Origin: Candidatus Poseidonia alphae
Lineage (GTDB): Archaea > Thermoplasmatota > Poseidoniia > Poseidoniales > Poseidoniaceae
Assembly (NCBI GenBank): GCA_002505405.1
Contig: DAVD01000023.1
Coordinates: 1-48,244 of the forward strand
DNA: 48,244 nucleotides
Direction of reading: 5' to 3'
Below are positions 41,246 to 48,244 of the stretch, one piece after another (within the stretch, counting starts at the first letter, position 1; each line of letters opens with the position of its first letter). The position numbers and the translations under genes were made by a program. The notes beneath the pieces were generated by a model. The model searched no databases and was not told the origin of the DNA. It was given only the letters and a program-made list of their open reading frames with translations.

Positions 41246-41836
41246 TCACTTGTTTGCACGGGTGAAAAGAGATTCGACTTTATTGTAGAATTGTTCTTCA
41301 GCAGCAGCGATCTTCTTGACCGTCTCATTATCAGACGGTTTGTCTTCTTTCAAGATTGGAACCATGGAAGACCAAACGCCTTCACCTTTGATTCGAGAGT
41401 AAATAGCAGCGGCAATATGGGCCAAGATGAGAAGGATACTCGCCTGAGCGGCCAACGAATGGAGGCCAAGCGCAGCTTCCATTAACAACTCATCCTCGTT
41501 TTGGTATCCTTTTGTATACAATGCAGCAATCAACAAACCACTGAGTGGAAGTAAAATGAAGACCACGTACATCGCTTTGTGAAGCGAACGGGCGAAGTAA
41601 TAATGGACGATATGAATGGGTTCTCGAGCTCCCAAGAAGGTCTTGAAGCGCCTCATTTAAGAATATCTTAAGATCACAACAACAAGGAAAACGGTAGCAA
41701 AGAGAATCTCGAACAGAAGGAGACCATTGTCTTCAAGTTCATCCAATTCACCAATCTGTTTGGACAGCCCATAGAGATAGAGGACAATAAAACTCCAATG
41801 AATCGACCTTGCAAACAGGGTGTGTGATGTTTGCAC
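41246..41836 (-). pseudogene. Cytochrome b561-like gene interrupted by an in-frame stop
   Basis: A GTG at 41836 opens 59 codons (FARSIHWSFIVLYLYGLS, then LLLFEILFATVFLVVVILR), ending with TAA at 41659-41657. The very next codon in the same frame is ATG (41656), which opens 136 codons to 41246 (SLHKAMYVVFILLPLSGLLI, then LHSLAAQASILLILAHIAAA). Together they make a four-helix cytochrome b561-type domain with histidines in helices 1, 3 and 4. Either half alone lacks helices, so the stop breaks a normal gene. It may be a true nonsense mutation, a sequencing error, a stop that is read through, or two genes whose products pair. The upstream frame has a stop (TAG) just before, so it starts at the GTG. 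It follows fumC on the same strand. Confidence 0.65.
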
Positions 41837-42025
41837 ATTCGGTGGTTTCTAACGTTTATAAAAAATTCTTTCATTCACGAATCTGGTTTTTTTATGACTT
41901 AGATATCGCTGTGAATGCTCTTTGGATGCTCGTTTTGAGCCCCCAACGCCAATTTTGTATGCGCCTCCATTAGAAGCAGGTCCGAGGTCCTTTCCGTGTC
42001 GGCCTACGGTTCCCTTTAATGTTCG

Positions 42026-43417
42026 TCACGAAGGGCCCGTCATGTCCTCAGGACGGACCCATTGGTCAAATTCTTCGTTGGTCAAGTATCCAAGTTCCAA
42101 AGCCGATTCCCGAAGAGTGGTCCCTTTTTCATGAGCGTTCTTCGCAATCTTAGCTGATTTGTCGTATCCAATATGGTTGTTGAGAGCCGTCACCAGCATG
42201 AGCGAGTTCTCAAGATTGGACTGAATGTTGGCACGAACGGGTTCAAGACCTTCTACACAACGGGTTCTGAAGGTGCGGCAAGCATCGGTGAGAAGGTCCA
42301 CTGAATGCAAGAAATTGTGAATCATCATCGGTTTGAAGACGTTTAACTCAAAGTTTCCTTGGCTTCCCCCGATGGTTATGGCCGTGTGGTTCCCCATGAC
42401 CTGACAGCAAACCATTGTCAATGCTTCAGATTGTGTGGGGTTGACTTTGCCAGGCATGATCGAGGAACCCGGTTCGTTTGCTGGTAGAGCCAGTTCACCA
42501 AGGCCACAACGTGGCCCAGAACCAAGCCATCGGACATCGTTGGCGATTTTCATTAATGATACTGCGAGCGTATTCAATGCTCCAGACGCTGCAACTATGG
42601 CGTCGTGGGCAGCGAGCTGTGCGAATTTATTCTCTGCTGAACAAAAGGTCAATCCGGTGATGTTGGCGATTTCATCCGCAACCATTTGCGCAAAGAGCGG
42701 ATGAGCGTTGAGGCCAGTTCCGACTGCGGTTCCTCCAAGAGCCAATTCAAAGAGGTCGTCCAGCGCAAAGTCCAAGCGACGCAAGTCAGCATCCAACTGA
42801 GCAACCCATCCAGACGCTTCTTGACCGAGGGTGAGCGGTACAGCGTCCATCAAGTGTGTTCTGCCGATCTTGACAATGTCCGTCCAAGCCTTGGCTTTAG
42901 CGTCCAACGCATCTCGAAGGGCGCGAACACTCGGTAACAAGCGATGCGTGAAGGCTTCAGCACCAGCAATGTGCATGGCGGTGGGGAAGGTATCGTTCGA
43001 AGATTGACCGCGATTGACATGGTCGTTTGGATGCACGGGATGCTTTGAGCCCATTTCGCCTCCAGCGATTTCAATGGCTCGGTTCGCGATGACCTCATTG
43101 GAATTCATGTTGGATTGCGTGCCGCTTCCAGTCTGCCATACACGGAGTGGAAAGTGATCGTTGAGGTGCCCGTCAATGACTTCTTGGGCAGCCGCTATGA
43201 CGAGGTCGCCCACCTCAGGGTCAAGTTGTTCAAGCGCAACATTTGTTTTTGCAGCAGCCTGTTTGAGAATACCAAACGCACGAACAACACCGACGGGCAT
43301 GGTGTCTCCCCCGATATCAAAGTTCAACAACGAACGAGCTGTTTGACATCCATAGTAGCGGTCAACCGGCACTTCGAGTTCGCCCATCGTGTCCTTCTCA
43401 ATTCGCATCTCGCCCAT
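42026..43417 (-). CDS. fumC: Fumarate hydratase, class II
   Basis: The protein has 463 residues, the normal class II length. Signatures are VWQTGSGTQSNMNSNEVIAN, HVNRGQSSNDTFPTAMH and GSSIMPGKVNPTQ with the catalytic Ser loop. It interconverts fumarate and malate in the TCA cycle without an iron-sulfur cluster. The next gene downstream on its strand is the interrupted cytochrome b561 gene, after a 189-bp gap that shows no other feature. The start is the ATG at 43417; 43408 is possible. Confidence 0.97.
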   Translation of the reverse strand: MGEMRIEKDTMGELEVPVDRYYGCQTARSLLNFDIGGDTMPVGVVRAFGILKQAAAKTNVALEQLDPEVGDLVIAAAQEVIDGHLNDHFPLRVWQTGSGTQSNMNSNEVIANRAIEIAGGEMGSKHPVHPNDHVNRGQSSNDTFPTAMHIAGAEAFTHRLLPSVRALRDALDAKAKAWTDIVKIGRTHLMDAVPLTLGQEASGWVAQLDADLRRLDFALDDLFELALGGTAVGTGLNAHPLFAQMVADEIANITGLTFCSAENKFAQLAAHDAIVAASGALNTLAVSLMKIANDVRWLGSGPRCGLGELALPANEPGSSIMPGKVNPTQSEALTMVCCQVMGNHTAITIGGSQGNFELNVFKPMMIHNFLHSVDLLTDACRTFRTRCVEGLEPVRANIQSNLENSLMLVTALNNHIGYDKSAKIAKNAHEKGTTLRESALELGYLTNEEFDQWVRPEDMTGPS

Positions 43418-43460
43418 ACCATAATGCTGGAACGGCCATCCTAAGAAGATAAGTGCCGCT

Positions 43461-44627
43461 TCAAATCGTTTTCAAGAGCCGGAGCGTTGCACTTTCCTCT
43501 TGAGAAAGGCCCTGTATTTTCCGTTCAGAATCAACACTTTCCCACGCATCTCCGAGGGTTCCCTCCATCCAGGCATCCATAAACCACGGATGAATGTAGG
43601 ACGAGCGGCATACAGCACGAGTGTTGCCCAAATCACTTGCGACCGTATCGATAACAGCGAGCATCACCTTGGTACGCTGCGCTTCGGATTCTGGACACTT
43701 CCATTCTCCCTCAGTCCAAATGTTGCCCATTGACTCTATGTCAGGCAGGGTTTTCAACCATTTTTTCATGGCTTGTGGGGTTTGGGTTTTGGACAGGAAT
43801 GCAAGACGTTCAGCGCAACGGGAAGTTGCAGCCCAGGTACGAAAATTTTTCGCAGTGAACCCTTCTCCACTGCTGGCGCGAATGTATTGATTGATGTGCT
43901 CGGCCTTGAGGTCAACTTCGTTGCCGGCTTCCGAAATGTACATGAATAAATCAGCGTCCTTTGCTCCGAGACGATTGGTTCGTAAAATGAGGTCAACCAA
44001 ACGGTCGTCCTCGACTTTAATTTCCCACTCTTTGTTGGACTTTCCCGTGAACGTGAAGACGACGTCGTGCTTCCCTTCCGCCTTTTCTCCACGAATGTGC
44101 TTGACGTGCATTGATTTGAGGGTCGTGAGCCCATAGGATTCGTTCAAGCGGGCATATTCATCACTGCCAACCCGAATATTGTAGAGGTCAATAAGCCTGA
44201 CCACGAGTGCAGAAACGGTCTCAAGGGACATCGTCTGTTCCTCCAAATCCCGATCAATCTGTCTTCGAAGACGGGGCAATTGTGATGCAAAATAGACAAC
44301 GTCGTCGTATTTCATTTCCGCAGTAATTTCTATCCAGTCCGGGTGGTAGCGGTATTGAAGTCGATTTTTTGTATCCTTTCCAGTGGCTTGAATGTGACCT
44401 CTTGGATTTGGACAAATCCAAACATCAACCCATCCTGGCGGAAGGGCCATAGAATTCCATCGGACTACGAGGTCTTCTTCCGTGATCGGCTCTCCATTTG
44501 ATGAGAAATAGTTCCAGTCGTATTCACCTTCAACATCAGAGCCATTTTCACGGGTAACGCCACGTAAGGAGGGGTCGCTTCTTATCAGCGTAGCACGCAG
44601 AAGCGCTTCACTTGCGTCAACAGCCAT
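43461..44627 (-). CDS. DNA topoisomerase IB
   Basis: The protein has 388 residues, between the bacterial/poxvirus type (about 310-350) and longer forms. The bacterial-type text PPGWVDVWICPNPRGHIQA, then QYRYHPDW, is present. The catalytic core has the KHIRGEKAEGKHDVVFTF segment, FRTWAATS (active-site Arg region) and the nucleophilic Tyr344 in CRSSYIHPWF. It relaxes supercoils through a 3' phosphotyrosine link. TopoIB is uncommon in archaea and this one is of bacterial style. It lies between fumC and cyclophilin on the same strand, with a hairpin upstream. Confidence 0.92.
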   Translation of the reverse strand: MAVDASEALLRATLIRSDPSLRGVTRENGSDVEGEYDWNYFSSNGEPITEEDLVVRWNSMALPPGWVDVWICPNPRGHIQATGKDTKNRLQYRYHPDWIEITAEMKYDDVVYFASQLPRLRRQIDRDLEEQTMSLETVSALVVRLIDLYNIRVGSDEYARLNESYGLTTLKSMHVKHIRGEKAEGKHDVVFTFTGKSNKEWEIKVEDDRLVDLILRTNRLGAKDADLFMYISEAGNEVDLKAEHINQYIRASSGEGFTAKNFRTWAATSRCAERLAFLSKTQTPQAMKKWLKTLPDIESMGNIWTEGEWKCPESEAQRTKVMLAVIDTVASDLGNTRAVCRSSYIHPWFMDAWMEGTLGDAWESVDSERKIQGLSQEESATLRLLKTI

Positions 44628-44652
44628 GGCCCTCCCTTTGGTTATGGGTCAA

Positions 44653-44689
44653 GAACCTACGGGCAGTATTCTATGCGTGCCGTAGGTTC
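44653..44689. other. Strong hairpin between cyclophilin and topoisomerase IB
   Basis: GAACCTACGG (44653-44662) and CCGTAGGTTC (44680-44689) are a perfect 10-bp inverted repeat with a 17-base spacer, extendable by two pairs with one bulge. It lies in the short gap after the cyclophilin stop (44706) and before the topoisomerase start (44627), both on the minus strand. It may be a terminator or processing hairpin for cyclophilin, or a regulatory site for the topoisomerase. There is no clear T-run. Confidence 0.6.
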
Positions 44690-44705
44690 GATCTTAGTCA
44701 AAAGA

Positions 44706-45194
44706 TTACGAGTCATCAATGACAGAGCAGCGGACGATTTGCTGCGGTTGTTGAGGACGGTCTCCAGGAAGCTTTGCACAGTTTTCAATGGTTTTGACAA
44801 CGTCCATGCCTTCAGACACTTCGCCAAAGACAGCGTGGTTTCCATTCAACCAAGGAGTCGCCACGGTGGTGAGGAAAAATTGGGAGCCGCCAGTATTTCG
44901 TCCTGCGTTAGCCATGGAAAGGACTCCTGGCTTGTCATGCTTGAGAGCGAGAGCAGAAGGCTCACAGGGGATTTGCCAGCCAGGTCCGCCAGTACCGGCG
45001 CGTCGGTGCATCGGGTCTTTGGAATGAGGGCAGCCGCCTTGAATCATGAAGTCCTCAATGACGCGGTGAAAGTGGAGGCCATCGTAGTGCCCCATGTTGA
45101 CGAGTTTCACGAAGTTGGCCACAGTATCGGGGGCGCTGCCGTGAAAGAGGTCAATCGTAATGTTTCCTGCACTGGTTTCCATGAGAACTTGCAT
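44706..45194 (-). CDS. Peptidyl-prolyl cis-trans isomerase, cyclophilin
   Basis: The protein has 162 residues, the common size of single-domain cyclophilins. FHRVIEDFMIQGGCP carries the catalytic Arg region, and GGSQFFLTT and the NGNHAVFGEV segment follow. It speeds proline isomerisation in protein folding. It has no signal peptide, so it is cytoplasmic. It is divergent from the glutathione peroxidase gene. Confidence 0.96.
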   Translation of the reverse strand: MQVLMETSAGNITIDLFHGSAPDTVANFVKLVNMGHYDGLHFHRVIEDFMIQGGCPHSKDPMHRRAGTGGPGWQIPCEPSALALKHDKPGVLSMANAGRNTGGSQFFLTTVATPWLNGNHAVFGEVSEGMDVVKTIENCAKLPGDRPQQPQQIVRCSVIDDS

Positions 45195-45282
45195 GGTCGT
45201 GCGACAAGGCGGGGATTGAAGAGGCTTTGGTTGGTTCAGCCACGAACCACATCTTCATAACGCCCAAGTTGAAGGAGAACTT

Positions 45283-45735
45283 ATGTCCGAAGCACTCGAT
45301 ACCAACATCACCACAATGGAAGGAACACAAACCACCTTGAGGGAACTTGGTGGAACCCGTTGGCTCGTTGTCAATGTTGCAAGCGCATGCGGGGCAACCC
45401 CGCAATACCAAGGGCTTCAAGAGATTCATTCAGGAAACGAAAACATCACAGTGGTTGGTTTCCCTTGCAATCAATTTGGAGCACAAGAGCCTGGAACTCA
45501 CGCTGAAATATGTGAATTTACGGCTGAAAAGTATGACGTGGATTTCCCTTTAATGGCCAAAATTGATGTCAAAGGAGACGGAAAAACAGGACTCTATTCC
45601 ATTTTAAGCGAAGTTGCTGATGCTGACGGATATTCAGGCGACATCCGGTGGAATTTCGAGAAGTTCCTCATTGAATCTGACGGTACCATCCAACGCTTTT
45701 CTACTCGAGTAACGCCCGAAAGCATTTCACTTTGA
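45283..45735 (+). CDS. Glutathione peroxidase family protein
   Basis: The protein has 150 residues; GAAGGAG lies 6-12 bp upstream of the ATG. The peroxidatic Cys is in VNVASACGATPQY (Cys form, not Sec), the Gln in FPCNQFG, and the Trp/Asn in RWNFEKFLI. It reduces peroxides, in most Cys-type members with thioredoxin rather than glutathione as donor. It is 88 bp from the divergent cyclophilin start. Such genes are of bacterial type and rare in archaea. Confidence 0.93.
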   Translation: MSEALDTNITTMEGTQTTLRELGGTRWLVVNVASACGATPQYQGLQEIHSGNENITVVGFPCNQFGAQEPGTHAEICEFTAEKYDVDFPLMAKIDVKGDGKTGLYSILSEVADADGYSGDIRWNFEKFLIESDGTIQRFSTRVTPESISL

Positions 45736-45774
45736 AGCAGTAAGAACCATGCCCTTGTTGCTGAAGCATCATCC

Positions 45775-47319
45775 ATGGGCCAAGCATGGGTGGTGGATTC
45801 GAACTGTTTTATCCACTTGGGGCAAAAAGCAAAAGACAAGGTTGTTGAAGACCTCAAAATTGCATTAAACGGGGCAAAATTACTCATTACCCCTGGTGTA
45901 AGAGACGAGGTCGCCACGGTGAGCATGCGCAAGATACCTGGCCGCCCAAACCTCTTGGTGTTGTTTGACACACTCTTGCACTCCGCTCCCGTAGATGAAG
46001 AAGATGTCCGAAAACTCGCCATCAAAATTGGGGAGCGAGCAGCCCCTCAAGATGTCGATTTATCCCTGATGGTTCTCGCAGACCAGTTGGGTAGTGACGG
46101 GGCAGAGGTGATTCTCGTTTCGGATGATTTCAAAATGACGACAACCGCCGAATCCGCGGGTCTTGCCTTCACCACATGCCCCCCTTCGACCTTCATTGAA
46201 CGGCTCATTGACGGAGGTATTGAAGAAGGGCGAGACGAACGATTACGCAGTTTGTCAAGGCAAGTGAGAGCCTCAGAAATGAAGTACGCCATCAGCCGTC
46301 GAGATCAATACGACGTGCAGAAAAAACTGACTTGGATGGTGGACTCGCTTCTCGCTTCTGCTCACGCTATGGCCGATGAAACCGAATCGGATGAGGTCGA
46401 GATTGATGAAAGCCGCCTGATTGCAGACTTGACTCGTACCATCCGCGGATACAGCATCAAACCTAAACGGCTTGAGGCCCTTGGCGACCTTCCCACCATT
46501 TGTCAACCCGTCCAACGATTGGACGAGCACCTCTCTTCTTTGCGTACATCCGCTGAAGATGACATACCAACAACCCTCAGAGCAACCAAGGCCCTTCTGA
46601 CCGACGTCATGGAACAGGTCGGTTTGGGCCTGGCTCCACTTGACGAGGCCAAGGCAGAAATCGCCCACAGAGCGATGGCTGGAAGTTTACTCCGAACAGA
46701 ATCCGCCCTCGGCGTCCTGGAAGGAATGGAAGGAGAAATGGAGCAGGCTCGCAGCCATCTTGTTCGTGCGCTTCATCTTGCTACACTGGTCGACGATGTT
46801 GGTTCAGAACGCAAGGCGATGCGAAGGCTGGGAGTATTAGCGCTCTACGAAGGCAACCTGCAGCGTTCGTTTGACCTGCTTGCTGCAGCGACCAACCAAC
46901 CAACATCAAATCCGGTAGATACCATACCTTCGCTTGTCCTTTCAGCCATTGTTGCGATGCTCCTTGAACAACAAGCAGAGGCGCAAAACCGTGTTCAACA
47001 AGCCTCAGCCCTTCTCTCAACCTCGCCGGTTGAAGGCGCAGCTTCATTGGACAGGTTGGGCAGTATATTGCTCGCCATTGACCGCCCAGAATTGGCTGTT
47101 GAATTGTTTGATGAAGCGATGGAACTTGCGCTCATTGGAAACGATGAGACTCATCTTGAAGCCATCGCTCAACGACTGCTTCAGGCCGAAAAAGCACTGT
47201 TAGAAAACGACCATCCAGACGCTTCTTCACTGCGGTCCTTACTTGACGGACTGACTCCGATCGACCAAGGTAAAGGCAAAAATGAAGCGATGCTTCAAGC
47301 CTCATCAAACGATGCTTGA
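45775..47319 (+). CDS. PIN-domain protein with helical-repeat C-terminal half
   Basis: The protein has 514 residues. The N-terminal 145 residues form a PIN-like nuclease domain. WVVDSNCFIHLG carries the first acidic residue, TPGVRDEVATVSMR the second, and EVILVSDDFKMTT the third, with the Asp of APQDVDLSLMVLA nearby. The C-terminal part (about 280-500) is helical with paired-helix spacing (for example RSHLVRALHLATLVDDVGSERKAMRRL), like TPR repeats. It probably cuts RNA, but no toxin-antitoxin partner is visible next to it. It follows glutathione peroxidase by about 40 bp. Confidence 0.7.
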   Translation: MGQAWVVDSNCFIHLGQKAKDKVVEDLKIALNGAKLLITPGVRDEVATVSMRKIPGRPNLLVLFDTLLHSAPVDEEDVRKLAIKIGERAAPQDVDLSLMVLADQLGSDGAEVILVSDDFKMTTTAESAGLAFTTCPPSTFIERLIDGGIEEGRDERLRSLSRQVRASEMKYAISRRDQYDVQKKLTWMVDSLLASAHAMADETESDEVEIDESRLIADLTRTIRGYSIKPKRLEALGDLPTICQPVQRLDEHLSSLRTSAEDDIPTTLRATKALLTDVMEQVGLGLAPLDEAKAEIAHRAMAGSLLRTESALGVLEGMEGEMEQARSHLVRALHLATLVDDVGSERKAMRRLGVLALYEGNLQRSFDLLAAATNQPTSNPVDTIPSLVLSAIVAMLLEQQAEAQNRVQQASALLSTSPVEGAASLDRLGSILLAIDRPELAVELFDEAMELALIGNDETHLEAIAQRLLQAEKALLENDHPDASSLRSLLDGLTPIDQGKGKNEAMLQASSNDA

Positions 47320-47326
47320 TGCCCTT

Positions 47327-48244
47327 TCATTCAACAGGAGCCGGTGCTGCGGCATTCACGGCAGGCGAAACGCCTGCTTCATAGCGCTTGAAGTTGTCAT
47401 TGAACATTTCAGCGAGTTGATTTGCAGTAGCATCGTAAGCCTCACCATCGGTCCATGTGGTTCGCGGTTGGAGGACTTCGGATGGCACGCCAGGACAACT
47501 GGTTGGGACTTCAAATCCAAATCGTCCGTCGGTGATGTAATCAACAGCGTCCAGATCGCCATCAAGGGCAGCATTGAGCATGGCCCTGGTGTACTTGATT
47601 TTCATTCGGTTCCCTTCACCGTAAGCACCACCAGACCAACCGGTATTGATGAGCCAAGCAGTGGAACCGTGTTCGGCCATCTTGTCGGATAGAAGGTCAG
47701 CGTAAACACCAGGGTGCATGGGCATGAAAGGCTCTCCAAAGCAAGCGGAGAAGGTTGCTTGAGGTTCCTTGACTCCGATTTCTGTTCCAGCAACTTTAGC
47801 CGTGTAGCCCGATATGAAATGGTATGCGGCCTGAGAGGGTGTTAGTCGGGAGATTGGAGGTAGAACTCCGAAGGCATCACAGGTGAGGAAAATCACGTTT
47901 TGAGGGTGGCCACCCTTTGAGTCTCCTGTTCGGTTATCGATGAATTCAATCGGGTAGGATCCACGCGTATTTTGCGTCTTTGAAGTATCGTGGAAGTCCG
48001 GTACGCCTTCCGAGTCCAACACCACGTTTTCCAAAACCGTTCCAAATCGGCGGGTCGTTCCAAAGATAGCAGGCTCGTCTTCTTCGGAAAGGTCGATGAG
48101 TTTTGCATAGCATCCTCCTTCAAAATTAAACACACCGTTGGTGCCCCAGCCGTGCTCATCGTCACCGATGAGTGCTCGTTTGGGGTCTGCGGAGAGAGTT
48201 GTTTTTCCAGTTCCTGAAAGTCCAAAGAAAATTGCTGTGTTTTC
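47327..48244 (-). CDS. pckA: Phosphoenolpyruvate carboxykinase (ATP), 5' end outside window
   Basis: The frame is open from the right window edge to a stop at 47327, about 305 codons, so the N-terminal part is missing. The kinase-1a motif GLSGTGKTTLS is visible at the edge, followed by DDEHGW and VFNFEGGCYAK (kinase-2 region). NVIFLTCDAFGVLPPISRLT, then GWSGGAYGEGNRM, complete the ATP-type enzyme. It converts oxaloacetate and ATP to phosphoenolpyruvate, the entry to gluconeogenesis. The C-terminus carries a short Ala/Pro extension (SPAVNAAAPAPVE). It is convergent with the PIN-domain gene. Confidence 0.95.
   Translation of the reverse strand, partial: ENTAIFFGLSGTGKTTLSADPKRALIGDDEHGWGTNGVFNFEGGCYAKLIDLSEEDEPAIFGTTRRFGTVLENVVLDSEGVPDFHDTSKTQNTRGSYPIEFIDNRTGDSKGGHPQNVIFLTCDAFGVLPPISRLTPSQAAYHFISGYTAKVAGTEIGVKEPQATFSACFGEPFMPMHPGVYADLLSDKMAEHGSTAWLINTGWSGGAYGEGNRMKIKYTRAMLNAALDGDLDAVDYITDGRFGFEVPTSCPGVPSEVLQPRTTWTDGEAYDATANQLAEMFNDNFKRYEAGVSPAVNAAAPAPVE

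Noticed and set aside
41674..41874. Minus-strand frame starting MKEFFINVRNH
   Set aside because: It is out of frame with the cytochrome b561-like text that covers the same bases and matches the expected helices 1 and 2.
1..48244. tRNA, rRNA or riboswitch genes
   Set aside because: I scanned the intergenic gaps by eye for T-loop-like text and cloverleaf-size gaps; none was convincing. A tool such as tRNAscan-SE was not available.

Overview
The window looks like a chromosome fragment of a planktonic marine euryarchaeon, most probably Marine Group II/III (Candidatus Poseidoniales or a relative); this is inferred from gene content, not from a marker-gene comparison. Archaeal signs are a TFIIB gene (TFB), an archaeal-type phosphopantothenate synthetase, a THEP1-type NTPase, a probable KEOPS Pcc1 subunit, and TATA boxes about 25 bp from start codons that imply leaderless mRNAs. 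Many bacterial-looking genes are mixed in (DNA topoisomerase IB, glutathione peroxidase, fumarase C, PEP carboxykinase, BioY, GcvH), as is usual for this group. No rRNA, tRNA or CRISPR array was recognised.

Layout. 1-5.6 kb is an accessory island: a collagen-like lipoprotein (cut by the window edge), two membrane or cytosolic proteins sharing an N-terminal tryptophan-rich module, a lone serine recombinase, a small lipoprotein and a small ORF. 5.8-33.2 kb is a dense conserved core: a GT-C membrane glycosyltransferase, TFB, a HEAT-like protein, a GalU-type nucleotidyltransferase, RNase HI, GcvH, THEP1, a DNA adenine methyltransferase with two TerB-like genes, glutaredoxin, DUF2237, a sugar-nucleotide set (GtrA, truncated UDP-glucose dehydrogenase-like protein, sugar-1-P nucleotidyltransferase), four unknown membrane or coiled-coil genes, an isocitrate/isopropylmalate dehydrogenase family enzyme, CoA and NAD biosynthesis genes, exonuclease III, HflX, carbonic anhydrase, a beta-propeller and BioY. 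33.3-41.2 kb is a second accessory island: a secreted coiled-coil protein, an MBOAT/SGNH acyl-transfer pair, another small lipoprotein, and an HxlR-regulator/esterase/SDR operon. 41.2-48.2 kb returns to core genes: a cytochrome b561 gene interrupted by an in-frame stop, fumarase, topoisomerase IB, cyclophilin, glutathione peroxidase, a PIN-domain protein and PEP carboxykinase (cut by the window edge).

The most unusual feature is a family of nine structured intergenic elements (about 45-145 bp), found only in the two accessory islands. They share CAAGGG/CCCTTG ends, an ACTGCGAACCCTTG core, GGTACCG and GTGTAC words, and in several copies a GGGTNT...ANACCC hairpin whose stem bases covary. Where orientation can be read, the element lies just 3' of an accessory gene in a constant orientation relative to that gene; at one convergent junction two copies lie back to back. 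The layout resembles gene cassettes, each with a structured 3' site, but no integron integrase and no canonical attC core was seen. The lone serine recombinase in island 1 is a candidate, unproven, partner.
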